From Variovorax sp. MHTC-1 (GTDB lineage Bacteria; Pseudomonadota; Gammaproteobacteria; Burkholderiales; Burkholderiaceae_C), in contig NZ_RWKI01000006.1 of the NCBI RefSeq assembly GCF_003984645.1, positions 310,001 to 374,000 of the forward strand: 64,000 nucleotides of DNA. Direction: 5' to 3'. Of this stretch, positions 43,903 through 55,475 are shown one piece after another. Under the pieces are notes generated by a model. That model saw only the letters and a program-made list of their open reading frames with translations. It was not told the origin of the DNA and did not search any database. A program made the translations under genes and the position numbers. Position 1 is the first letter of the stretch. Every line of letters starts with the position of its first letter.

Positions 43903-44814
43903 TTGAACAAGACATTCCCGCCCACGGTCCTCGAAGCCCCCCGCTGCATCTGGCCGGCCGGCGCGACGCTCGGCGAAGGCACGCTGTGGTCGGTGCGCGA
44001 ACAGGCGCTCTACTGGGTCGACATCCTCGAGCGCCGGCTGCATCGCTTCGACCCCGCCGGCGGCGAGCGCAGGAGTTGGGATTTCGACGAGGAGATCTCG
44101 GCGCTGGCCGAGCGGGCGCAAGCCCCGGGTCTGCTCGTCACGCTACGCCGCGGCTTCGCGTTCTTCGATCCGGCGGCGAGCGAGCTGCCGCCCACCTATC
44201 TGCACCAGCCCGAGCCGGAGCTGCCGGCCAACCGCTTCAACGACGGCAAGTGCGATGCAGAAGGCCGGTTCTGGGGCGGCACCATGGACTTCGCCTGCGA
44301 GGCGCCGACCGGCGCGCTGTACCGCTTCGACGCCGACGGCCGCGCAAGCCGCCACGACCAGGGCTTCGCCGTGACCAACGGCCCGACCTGGTCGCTCGAC
44401 GGCAGGACGATGTACTTCAACGACACCGTCACCGGCCGCATCCATGCCTACGACTTCGACATGACCGCAGGCACGCTCGCCAACAAGCGCCAGTGGCTGC
44501 GCTTCGCGCGCGGCGACGGCCTGCCGGACGGCATGACCACCGATGCCGCCGGCAGGCTCTGGATCGCGCACTGGGGCGGCGCCTGCGTGAGCTGCCACGA
44601 TCCGGTCAGCGCCGAAGAACTCTGCCGCGTGAAGCTGCCGACCAGCCACGTCACGAACTGCGCCTTCGGCGATGCGGACCTGCGCACGCTCTACATCACG
44701 AGCGCGACCAGCGGGCTGACACCGGCACAGCGGGAAGCCGAGCCCGAGGCCGGCGGCCTGTTCGCGGTGCGCATCGACAGCCCGGGCCTGCCGGCGCCCT
44801 TGTTCGGCGGCTAA
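43903..44814 (+). CDS. Sugar lactonase, SMP-30/gluconolactonase family
   Basis: A 303-aa six-bladed propeller hydrolase that opens the pentonolactone made by the divergent dehydrogenase. Metal-site and family signatures are TLGEGTLWS, NRFNDGKCDAEGRFWGGTM, AVTNGPTWSLDGRTMYF and DGLPDGMTTDAAGRLWIA. I read the start as TTG at 43903 because AGGAGA lies six bases upstream and no ATG is nearby in frame. It converges on the AraC-type gene, 9 bp apart. Confidence 0.87.
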   Translation: MNKTFPPTVLEAPRCIWPAGATLGEGTLWSVREQALYWVDILERRLHRFDPAGGERRSWDFDEEISALAERAQAPGLLVTLRRGFAFFDPAASELPPTYLHQPEPELPANRFNDGKCDAEGRFWGGTMDFACEAPTGALYRFDADGRASRHDQGFAVTNGPTWSLDGRTMYFNDTVTGRIHAYDFDMTAGTLANKRQWLRFARGDGLPDGMTTDAAGRLWIAHWGGACVSCHDPVSAEELCRVKLPTSHVTNCAFGDADLRTLYITSATSGLTPAQREAEPEAGGLFAVRIDSPGLPAPLFGG

Positions 44815-44823
44815 GGCCTGGCC

Positions 44824-45792
44824 CTAGAACTCAGGCAGCGCGATGTCGCGCTGGCGCCGCGCCGCCCCCGGCGACACGCCGATGAAGCGCTTGAAGGAAC
44901 GGCTGAACGCCGCCTCCGACTGGTAGCCGAGCTGGCTTGCCAGCTCCACCGGCCGCGCGTTCTTTTCCTGCAGCAGCGTCAGCGCGACGTGCATGCGCCA
45001 GCGCGCCACGTAGTGCATCGCCGGCTCCCCGACCAGCCCCGTGAAGCGCGCCGCGAAGGCCGAGCGCGACATCGCGACCTCGGCCGCCAGCGAGGCCACC
45101 GTCCAGGGCCGCGCGGCATCGCGATGGATCAGCGAGATGGCGCGGCCGATCTGCCGGTCCTGCAGCGCACCCAGCCATCCGGTGCGGGCCGCGGGATCGC
45201 GCGCCATCCAGGAGCGGATCGCCTGGATCACGAGGATGTCGGCCAGCCGCGTGATGATGGTCTCGCCGCCCGGCTGCATGGCGCGCGCTTCGGCAGCCAT
45301 GAAGCGCAGCGTGCTGCCGAGCCAGTCGGCCTCGGGCGACGCCGAAGCATCGATGCGGATCACGCCGGGCAGCAGCTTGACCAGCCGGTGCGCGGCCGGG
45401 TGGTCGAAGCGCACCGCGCCGCAGACCAGGTGGGTGGGCGCGCCGCCGCCGCCGTGCCGCAGCACCTCGTAGCGGTCGCTCTGCTCTGCGCGCGGCAGAT
45501 CGAAGAGCGCCGGAGTCTCGGCCCCGGGCTCGCTCAGCAGCCGGTGGCCCGCGCCGTGCGGCACCAGCGCGAAATCGCCGGGCTGCAGCAATTGCGGCTC
45601 GCTGCCCTCGACCTCGAGCCAGCAGGGGCCGGTGGTCACGGCATGGAACATCAGGCTGTCGGCCATCGGCGGCACCGCCACCCCCCAGGGCGCCGTCAAC
45701 TCCGAACGGCAATAGAAGATGCCGCTCATGCGCAGGAAGTGCAGCGCCTCGCCGAGCGGATCCACGGGCACCAGGATGTCTTTGAGCTTCAT
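44824..45792 (-). CDS. AraC-family regulator with cupin domain
   Basis: A 322-aa regulator. The N-terminal cupin-type sensor (about 1-190, with GPCWLEVEGSEPQLLQPGDFALVPHG) is followed by an AraC double HTH in the last 100 residues (TVASLAAEVAMSRSAFAARF, then VELASQLGYQSEAAFSRSFKRFIGVSPG). I chose MKLKDILVPVD at 45792; the reading to 45930 has no family support. It is divergent from an NmrA-type oxidoreductase, which is the usual arrangement for regulators of this subgroup with their target. The inducer is unknown. Confidence 0.85.
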   Translation of the reverse strand: MKLKDILVPVDPLGEALHFLRMSGIFYCRSELTAPWGVAVPPMADSLMFHAVTTGPCWLEVEGSEPQLLQPGDFALVPHGAGHRLLSEPGAETPALFDLPRAEQSDRYEVLRHGGGGAPTHLVCGAVRFDHPAAHRLVKLLPGVIRIDASASPEADWLGSTLRFMAAEARAMQPGGETIITRLADILVIQAIRSWMARDPAARTGWLGALQDRQIGRAISLIHRDAARPWTVASLAAEVAMSRSAFAARFTGLVGEPAMHYVARWRMHVALTLLQEKNARPVELASQLGYQSEAAFSRSFKRFIGVSPGAARRQRDIALPEF

Positions 45793-45820
45793 GCGGGCAG
45801 TATGCGGAGCTCCCATGCAA

Positions 45821-45841
45821 TCGTCCAGGCGGCTTGGACGA
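45821..45841. promoter_or_regulatory. Operator-like inverted repeat, AraC/NmrA intergenic region
   Basis: A perfect 7-bp inverted repeat TCGTCCA-GGCGGCT-TGGACGA. It lies 29 bp from the AraC-gene start and about 29 bp upstream of the -35 at 45870. It is suited to bind the AraC-type regulator and affect both genes. Confidence 0.5.
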
Positions 45842-45869
45842 ATGAGCACGAAAGGGCGATTCTCAAGCA

Positions 45870-45898
45870 TTGATAAGCCTGCTTTCGACGCCGATAGT
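45870..45898 (+). promoter_or_regulatory. Sigma-70-type promoter of the NmrA-family gene
   Basis: TTGATA (45870-45875), 17-bp spacer, GATAGT (45893-45898). Transcription would begin near 45905, giving a leader of about 30 nt with AAGGAG at 45922-45927 ahead of the ATG at 45936. Confidence 0.55.
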
Positions 45899-45935
45899 AG
45901 ACGCCATGTCAACCCCAACCCAAGGAGCAACGGAC

Positions 45936-46841
45936 ATGAGCAACACCAACCCCGCCATCACCGTCATGGGCGCCACCGGCCACACCGGCGGCAAGATCGC
46001 CGCGCGCCTGCAGGCCGCAGGCGCCAAGGTGCGCGCCCTCGGCCGCAACCCGGACAAGCTGGCCGCGCTCGAACGCGCCGGCGCCGAAGTGCTGGCGGGC
46101 GACACCTGCGATCCGGCTTTTCTCGCTCGGGCCTTCCGGGGCGCCGATGCCGTCTACACGCTGCTGGCCACCGACCGCCGCGCGCCGGACTACCGGGCCC
46201 GGCAGGACCAGGAAGGCGAGGCCATCGCCGAAGCCCTGCGCGCGAGCGGCGTGCGCCAAGTCGTCGCGCTCAGCAGCCTGGGCGCAGACGTGGCCGAAGG
46301 CACGGGTGTGATCGCCGGCCTGCATGCGCAGGAAGAGCGGCTGAAGCGGATCGCCGGCATCCACCTGCTGCTGCTGCGCCCGGTGTCCTTCTTCGAGAAT
46401 TTCTACGACGCGCTGGGCCAGATCAAGGAAGCGGGCGTGATCGCGGACACCGTCGAAGCGGACATCGCCGTTCCCATGATCGCGGCCGACGACATCGCCG
46501 CGGTCGCGGCCGGGGCGCTGCTGGCGCGCGACTGGACCGGCGTCGCCTTGCGCGAGCTGCTAGGCCAGCGCGACCTGAGCCACAGCGAGGTGGCACGCAT
46601 CCTGGGCGAGCGCATCGGCAAGCCCGAGCTCGCCTATGTGCAGATCTCCGAGGCCGAGATGACCGGCGCCATGATCGAGGCCGGCCTGTCGCCGAGCTTT
46701 GCCGCGCTGTATCTCGAGATGACGCACGCCTTCAACGAAGGCCGGATCGGGCCGAGCGCGGGGCGAAACGCCGCCAACACCACGGCCACGCGCTTCGAGG
46801 ACTTCGCCGAGGAGTTCGCAAGGGTCTACGCGGCACTGTGA
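45936..46841 (+). CDS. NmrA-family NAD(P)-binding oxidoreductase
   Basis: A 301-aa atypical SDR with the Rossmann signature VMGATGHTGGKIA near the N-terminus and ALSSLGADVAEGTG and LLLLRPVSFFENF further on, as in NmrA/quinone-oxidoreductase-2 type proteins. The YxxxK catalytic pair of classical SDRs is not evident. Relatives sense NAD(P) redox state or reduce quinones. The ATG at 45936 has AAGGAG eight bases upstream; MSTPTQ at 45906 is less likely. It converges on the next gene. Confidence 0.82.
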   Translation: MSNTNPAITVMGATGHTGGKIAARLQAAGAKVRALGRNPDKLAALERAGAEVLAGDTCDPAFLARAFRGADAVYTLLATDRRAPDYRARQDQEGEAIAEALRASGVRQVVALSSLGADVAEGTGVIAGLHAQEERLKRIAGIHLLLLRPVSFFENFYDALGQIKEAGVIADTVEADIAVPMIAADDIAAVAAGALLARDWTGVALRELLGQRDLSHSEVARILGERIGKPELAYVQISEAEMTGAMIEAGLSPSFAALYLEMTHAFNEGRIGPSAGRNAANTTATRFEDFAEEFARVYAAL

Positions 46842-46860
46842 CCGGCCCTTCTTCGCTGCG

Positions 46861-47121
46861 CTAACGCCGCCAGGAAGACCACCAGATGTCTGCGCTGCGA
46901 ATCGTGATTTCGCTGCAGCGGCTGCCTCCCGCCAGTTGCATCGCAAGGGCGCGCAGCCGCGGCATGTGGCGCTCGAGCGTGGTCGCCAGGCTTTCTTCGT
47001 CGGGCGTTGCGCCGAGCGCGATCAAGGCTTCGTTGTTGACGCGAACCGTCACCTTCCCCTGCGAGTTCTCGATCACGAAGTGGTGGCCGGGAAGCTTGAG
47101 TTCGGAAGAGCTGACGGGCAT
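46861..47121 (-). CDS. Small hypothetical protein
   Basis: I do not recognise this 86-aa protein. It is soluble, beginning with a beta-rich part (HHFVIENSQGKVTVRVNNEAL) and then a helix (ATTLERHMPRLRALAMQL). It has a good AGGAG ribosome site. It sits alone between the NmrA gene and the glycogen cluster and is divergent from glgB. Confidence 0.7.
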   Translation of the reverse strand: MPVSSSELKLPGHHFVIENSQGKVTVRVNNEALIALGATPDEESLATTLERHMPRLRALAMQLAGGSRCSEITIRSADIWWSSWRR

Positions 47122-47302
47122 CGCGCGTCTCCTGCAAAGTTTTCCAGAACTTCGCGAAGGCCGATAGCGGGCGGCGTAGGAGCAGCGCGCGCGCCTGTTC
47201 CCGAAAAGGCTTACAGGGACCGACGGACGAGTCGCTGTCCGACAGCCTGAAGCGCATGCGCCGCGCTTGCGCGACGCCCGGCCGGCACTTCAATGGCGGG
47301 CT

Positions 47303-49204
47303 GTGCATACCCAACACCAATACCAATTCCTCGGTCCCCAAGACGGCTACCTGTTCGCGGAAGGCACCCACTCGCGGCTCTACGAGCGCCTCGGCTGCCA
47401 CCTCCAGCCGACGGGAGGGGCGGACTTTGCGGTCTGGGCGCCGAACGCCGAATCCGTGAGCGTGATCGGCGACTGGAACGGCTGGTCGGGCGAAGCCGAC
47501 TGGCTCGAGTCGCGCGGCGAGCTCGGCATCTGGCAGGGCCATGTGCCCGATGCCGCGCCTGGGCAGGCCTACAAGTACCGCATCCGCTCGCGCCATGGCG
47601 GCTGGCAGGTCGACAAGGCCGATCCCTTCGCCTTCTGCGCCGAGCTGCCGCCGGCCACGGGCTCGCGCATCTGGGCGCTCGACTACAGCTGGAACGACCA
47701 CGATTGGATGGCCGCACGCGCGCCGAAGAATGCGCTGGACGCCCCGATGTCCGTCTACGAGGTGCACCTCGGCTCGTGGCGGCGCAAGGAGGGCCGCTTC
47801 TTCGGCTACCGCGAGCTCGCGCACGAGCTGGCCGACTATGTGATCGCGATGGGCTTCACGCACGTCGAGCTCATGCCCGTGACCGAGCATCCGTTCTACG
47901 GCTCCTGGGGCTACCAGACCACCGGCTACTTCGCGCCCACCGCGCGTTTCGGCACGCCGCAGGATTTCATGTACTTCGTCGACCATCTGCACCAGCGCGG
48001 CATCGGCGTGCTGCTGGACTGGGTGCCCTCGCATTTCCCGACCGACGAGCACGGCCTCGGCTACTTCGACGGCACCCATCTCTACGAACATGCCGACCCG
48101 CGGCAGGGCTTCCATCCGGAATGGAACTCGAGCATCTTCAACTACGGGCGCAACGAGGTCCGCAGCTTCCTCATCTCGTCGGCCCTGTTCTGGCTCGACA
48201 AGTACCACCTCGACGGCCTGCGCGTCGACGCGGTGGCCTCGATGCTCTACCTCGACTACGCGCGCCAGCACGGCGGCTGGATTCCCAACCGCTACGGCGG
48301 CCGCGAGAACCTGGAAGCCGTCGAGTTCCTGCAGACCCTGAACCGCGCCGTGTACCGCGAGCATCCCGACACGCTCACCATCGCCGAGGAATCGACCGCC
48401 TGGCCGCGCGTCTCGCGCCCGACCGACATGGACGGCCTGGGCTTCGGCATGAAATGGAACATGGGCTGGATGCACGACAGCCTGGCCTACATGAAGGAGG
48501 ACCCGGTCCATCGCAAGTACCACCATCACAAGCTGACCTTCTCGCTGGTCTATGCCTTCAACGAGAACTTCGTGCTGCCGCTTTCGCACGACGAGGTGGT
48601 GCATGGCAAGGGCTCGCTGCTCAACAAGATGCCGGGCGACGCATGGCAGCAGTTCGCCAACCTGCGCGCGCTGCTCGGCTTCATGTGGGGGCATCCGGGG
48701 AAGAAGCTGCTGTTCATGGGCGGCGAGTTCGGGCAGCGGCGCGAATGGAACCATGACGACGAGCTCGAGTGGTGGGTGGCCGCGCTCGAGGGCCATGCGG
48801 GCCTGCAGCGTTTCGTGAAGGAGCTCAACCGCATCTACCGCGCCGCGCCCGCGCTGCACCAGCTCGACTTCTCGGCCGCCGGATTCGAGTGGGTCGCCGC
48901 CGACGACGCCGACCGCAGCGTGCTCGCCTTTCTGCGCAAGCCGCGCGACGGCGCGGCAGCGCCGCTCCTGGTCGTCAGCAACCTGACGCCGGTGCCGCGC
49001 ACCAACTACCTGCTCGGCGTGCCGGCACCCGGCTTCTGGCGCGAGCTGGTCAACAGCGACGCCGGCGAGTTCGGCGGTGCGGGCTGGGGCAACCTCGGCG
49101 GCATCGAGTCGGCGCCGGTGCGCGCCCATGGCCGCATGCACTCCGTGTGCCTCACGCTGCCGCCACTCTCCACTCTGTTTCTCGAGCACGCACCTCATGG
49201 CTGA
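47303..49204 (+). CDS. glgB: 1,4-alpha-glucan branching enzyme
   Basis: A GH13 branching enzyme of about 633 aa. An N-terminal CBM48 (about 25-120, [22 protein letters not shown]) is followed by the catalytic barrel. The nucleophile is about D309 ([11 protein letters not shown]), the acid/base about E362 (TIAEEST), and other parts are [23 protein letters not shown] and [13 protein letters not shown]. The start is uncertain: I use GTG 47303; TTG 47267 is in frame upstream. It creates alpha-1,6 branches on the chains made by GlgE, the next gene. A 155-bp gap with a dispersed repeat separates them. Confidence 0.93.
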   Translation: MHTQHQYQFLGPQDGYLFAEGTHSRLYERLGCHLQPTGGADFAVWAPNAESVSVIGDWNGWSGEADWLESRGELGIWQGHVPDAAPGQAYKYRIRSRHGGWQVDKADPFAFCAELPPATGSRIWALDYSWNDHDWMAARAPKNALDAPMSVYEVHLGSWRRKEGRFFGYRELAHELADYVIAMGFTHVELMPVTEHPFYGSWGYQTTGYFAPTARFGTPQDFMYFVDHLHQRGIGVLLDWVPSHFPTDEHGLGYFDGTHLYEHADPRQGFHPEWNSSIFNYGRNEVRSFLISSALFWLDKYHLDGLRVDAVASMLYLDYARQHGGWIPNRYGGRENLEAVEFLQTLNRAVYREHPDTLTIAEESTAWPRVSRPTDMDGLGFGMKWNMGWMHDSLAYMKEDPVHRKYHHHKLTFSLVYAFNENFVLPLSHDEVVHGKGSLLNKMPGDAWQQFANLRALLGFMWGHPGKKLLFMGGEFGQRREWNHDDELEWWVAALEGHAGLQRFVKELNRIYRAAPALHQLDFSAAGFEWVAADDADRSVLAFLRKPRDGAAAPLLVVSNLTPVPRTNYLLGVPAPGFWRELVNSDAGEFGGAGWGNLGGIESAPVRAHGRMHSVCLTLPPLSTLFLEHAPHG

Positions 49205-49215
49205 AATGACGCTCT

Positions 49216-49305
49216 CCCCCAGGCTTCCCCACTTCGTGTGGTCCGCCAACCCCCTCACCGGGGGCAACACCAGCGGCCCGGCAAAGCCGGTTCCGCGGTG
49301 TTCCC
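49216..49305. repeat. Dispersed 90-bp repeat, copy between glgB and glgE
   Basis: It is the inverted counterpart of the element at 39067-39159 (same order of blocks on the other strand: CCCCCAGGCTTC, CACTTCGTGTG, ACCGGGGGCAACACC, CGGCCCGGCA, AGCCGGTTCCG, GGTGTTCC). It occupies most of the gap between glgB and glgE and would fold in the mRNA. Confidence 0.85.
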
Positions 49306-49359
49306 CAATCGGGCCTGCCTTCGCCGGCCGCGAGCATGAAGCACATTGGAGCAACTGAG

Positions 49360-51390
49360 ATGGCAGCATCCTCGGCGAAGATCGAACGCATGGTCGAGGA
49401 CGGCCGCGTGCGCGCCGTGATCGACGCCGTCCTGCCCATCGTGGACGGCGGGCGCTTTCCCGTGAAGCGCGTGGCCGGCGAAACGCTGCGCGTGCAGGCC
49501 CACTGCTTCGCCGAGGGCCACGACATGCTGCGCGTCATGCTGCGCTGGCGCAGCGAGGACGACGCCCACGGCGCCGAGCTGCCGATGAAGCCTCTGGGCA
49601 ACGACGTGTGGGAGGCCGAGTTCACGCCGCCCGCGATCGGCCGCTACCGCTACACCGTCGCGGCCTGGGTCGATGCCTTCGAGTCCTGGCATCACGACAT
49701 GGCACGGCGCGTCGAGCTCGACGACATCCGCATCGCATCGCAGGTCGGCGCGCTCGAGATCGCGGCGGCCGCCGAGCGCGCCAACGGCGTGGACCGCAAG
49801 ACGCTGGCCCGCTGGGGCATGGAATTGCACAGCGCGGCCGTCGCCGACGCGGCCGATGCGACGATGCTCAAGGCGCTGGCGCTGGACGAAGCCCTGGCCG
49901 CGCTCGCCGCCCGCTATCCGGACCGCCGCCTGGCGACGCAGTATCCGCTGGAGCTGCCGCTGGTGGCCGATCGCGACCGGGCGCGCTTCAGCAGCTGGTA
50001 CGAACTCTTCCCGCGCTCGACGGCGACCGAGGCCGGGCGCCACGGCAGCTTCAAGGACGTGGCAGCGCGCCTGCCCGCGATCGCGGCCATGGGCTTCGAC
50101 GTGCTGTACTTCCCGCCGATCCATCCGATCGGCCGCGTGCAGCGCAAGGGCAAGAACAATGCGCTGGTCGCCAAGGACGACGACGTCGGCAGCCCGTGGG
50201 CGATCGGCGCGGCCGAAGGCGGCCACAAGTCCATCCTGCCCGCACTCGGCACGGCCGATGACTTCCGGCATCTGATCGCGCAGGCGGCCGGCCACGGGCT
50301 CGAGATCGCGCTCGACATCGCCTTCCAGTGCGCGCCGGACCATCCGTACGTGAAGGCGCATCCGAGCTGGTTCCGCTGGCGGCCGGACGGCAGCGTGCAG
50401 TACGCCGAAAACCCGCCGAAGAAATACCAGGACATCTACCCCTTCAACTTCGAGAGCGAGGACTGGCAGGCGCTGTGGGCCGAGCTCAAGAGCGTCTTCG
50501 ACCACTGGATCGCCGAGGGCGTGAAGATCTTCCGCGTCGACAACCCGCACACCAAGGCTTTTCCCTTCTGGGAATGGGCGATCACGGAAATCAAGCGCCA
50601 GCATCCCGAGGTCATCTTCCTGGCCGAAGCCTTCACGCGGCCGAAGGTGATGCACCGGCTGGCCAAGCTCGGCTTCACCCAGTCCTACACCTACTTCACC
50701 TGGCGCAACGACAAGCAGGAACTGACCGAGTACTTCACCGAGCTCTCGGTGGGCCCGGGCAGCGAATATTTCCGCCCCAACGTCTGGCCCAACACGCCCG
50801 ACATCCTGCACGAGCGCCTGCAGGGCGGCGAGCCCGCTGTCTTCATGGCACGCCTGGTCCTCGCCGCGACGCTGGCCGCCAACTACGGCATCTACGGCCC
50901 CGCCTTCGAACTGCGCGAGCACCTGCCGCGCGAGCCCGGCAGCGAGGAGTACCTGCATTCCGAGAAATACCAGCTGCGCAACTGGAACCACGACGATCCG
51001 GGAAGCCTCGCGCCCTTCATCGCGCGCGTCAACGGCATCCGGCGCGACAACCCCGCGCTCCATGCCGACCGCAACCTGCGCTTCCTCGCGATCGACAACG
51101 ACCAGCTGCTGGCCTACGCCAAGCACTCCGACGACGGCAGCAACGTGATCGTGACCGTGGTGAACCTCGACCCGCACAACGTGCAGTCCGGCTGGCTCGA
51201 ACTCGATCCCGCGTCCATCGACTGCGAGGCCGGGCATCCGTTCCAGATGCACGACCTGCTGAGCAACCAGCGCTTCGTGTGGCAGGGAGACCGCCATTTC
51301 GTCCGGCTCGATCCGCACAGCGTGCCGGCGCACATCTTCCGGGTGCGGCGCCGGGTTCGCGACGAGCGCGAGTTCGATTATTTCCAGTGA
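49360..51390 (+). CDS. glgE: Alpha-1,4-glucan:maltose-1-phosphate maltosyltransferase
   Basis: A 676-aa GH13_3 enzyme that transfers maltosyl units from maltose 1-phosphate onto alpha-1,4-glucan. Counted from this start the nucleophile is D394 (IFRVDNPHTK) and the acid/base E423 (FLAEAFTRPK), as in the Streptomyces enzyme. Other family parts are YELFPRSTATEAGRHGSFKD, FPPIHPIGRVQRKGKNN and KSILPALGTADDF. I chose ATG 49360, which has GGAG eight bases upstream; ATG 49336 adds eight residues. The gene ends 12 bp before treS-mak, the source of maltose 1-phosphate. Confidence 0.95.
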   Translation: MAASSAKIERMVEDGRVRAVIDAVLPIVDGGRFPVKRVAGETLRVQAHCFAEGHDMLRVMLRWRSEDDAHGAELPMKPLGNDVWEAEFTPPAIGRYRYTVAAWVDAFESWHHDMARRVELDDIRIASQVGALEIAAAAERANGVDRKTLARWGMELHSAAVADAADATMLKALALDEALAALAARYPDRRLATQYPLELPLVADRDRARFSSWYELFPRSTATEAGRHGSFKDVAARLPAIAAMGFDVLYFPPIHPIGRVQRKGKNNALVAKDDDVGSPWAIGAAEGGHKSILPALGTADDFRHLIAQAAGHGLEIALDIAFQCAPDHPYVKAHPSWFRWRPDGSVQYAENPPKKYQDIYPFNFESEDWQALWAELKSVFDHWIAEGVKIFRVDNPHTKAFPFWEWAITEIKRQHPEVIFLAEAFTRPKVMHRLAKLGFTQSYTYFTWRNDKQELTEYFTELSVGPGSEYFRPNVWPNTPDILHERLQGGEPAVFMARLVLAATLAANYGIYGPAFELREHLPREPGSEEYLHSEKYQLRNWNHDDPGSLAPFIARVNGIRRDNPALHADRNLRFLAIDNDQLLAYAKHSDDGSNVIVTVVNLDPHNVQSGWLELDPASIDCEAGHPFQMHDLLSNQRFVWQGDRHFVRLDPHSVPAHIFRVRRRVRDEREFDYFQ

Positions 51391-51402
51391 GATCTTGCGG
51401 CC

Positions 51403-54744
<3,342 letters not shown>

Positions 54745-54767
54745 GCGAGCCACTGGAGAAACGCATC

Positions 54768-55475
54768 ATGGAAAGCTTCGGAATCCACCTGGAGCCCCTG
54801 CGGGCCATCCTGTTCCAGATCGGCGCGTTCCTGCCGCGTCTTCTGATCGCGCTGGTGGTCGTGCTCGGCGGCTGGCTGCTCGCCAAGCTGGCGCGCTTCA
54901 CCGTCATCAAGGGCCTGCGCGCGATCAACTTCAACGTGCTCACCGAGCGCGCCGGCCTCGACAACTTCCTGCGCCAGGGCGGCATGCCCGGCGACACCAC
55001 CAGCCTGTTCGGCGTGCTGGTGTATTGGCTCGTGATCCTCGCCGCGCTGCTGATCGCCTTCAACGGCCTGGGCCTGACCTACATCACCGACCTGCTCGGC
55101 CGCGTGGTCTGGTTCGTTCCCAACATCTTCGTGGCACTGCTGGTGCTTGCCTTCGGCTCGTACTTCGCGCGCTTCGTCGGCGACACGGTCACCGCCTACG
55201 GCCGCAACATCAAACTGCAGGACGCGGTGTTCCTCGGCAAGCTGGCGCAGTACGCGATCATGGTGTTCGTGGTGCTGATCGCACTCGACCAGATCAAGGT
55301 CGGCGGCGATATCGTGCGCGAGAGCTTTCTCGTGATCCTGGCCGGCGTGGTCTTCGCGCTGGCATTGGCCTTCGGCCTCGGCGGCAAGGACTGGGCCGCC
55401 GAGCGCATCGAGCAATGGTGGCCGCGCGAGCGCAAGAATCCCGGCGACGGCCCGGACGACAAGCTTCCCAGATGA
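54768..55475 (+). CDS. Mechanosensitive-channel-like membrane protein
   Basis: A 235-aa inner-membrane protein with four or five hydrophobic segments (near 18-40, 78-105, 112-132, 160-178 and 185-205). It carries the conserved TM-helix repeat of small-conductance channel relatives (LIALVVVLGGWLLAKLARF; IFVALLVLAFGSYFARFVG; FALALAFGLGGKDWA) but lacks the MscS beta domain and vestibule. GLGGKDWAAE is typical of this group. It lies between treS-mak and glgX and overlaps glgX by ATGA, so it is a true operon member. A role in sensing or relieving osmotic stress alongside trehalose metabolism is inference. Confidence 0.8.
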   Translation: MESFGIHLEPLRAILFQIGAFLPRLLIALVVVLGGWLLAKLARFTVIKGLRAINFNVLTERAGLDNFLRQGGMPGDTTSLFGVLVYWLVILAALLIAFNGLGLTYITDLLGRVVWFVPNIFVALLVLAFGSYFARFVGDTVTAYGRNIKLQDAVFLGKLAQYAIMVFVVLIALDQIKVGGDIVRESFLVILAGVVFALALAFGLGGKDWAAERIEQWWPRERKNPGDGPDDKLPR

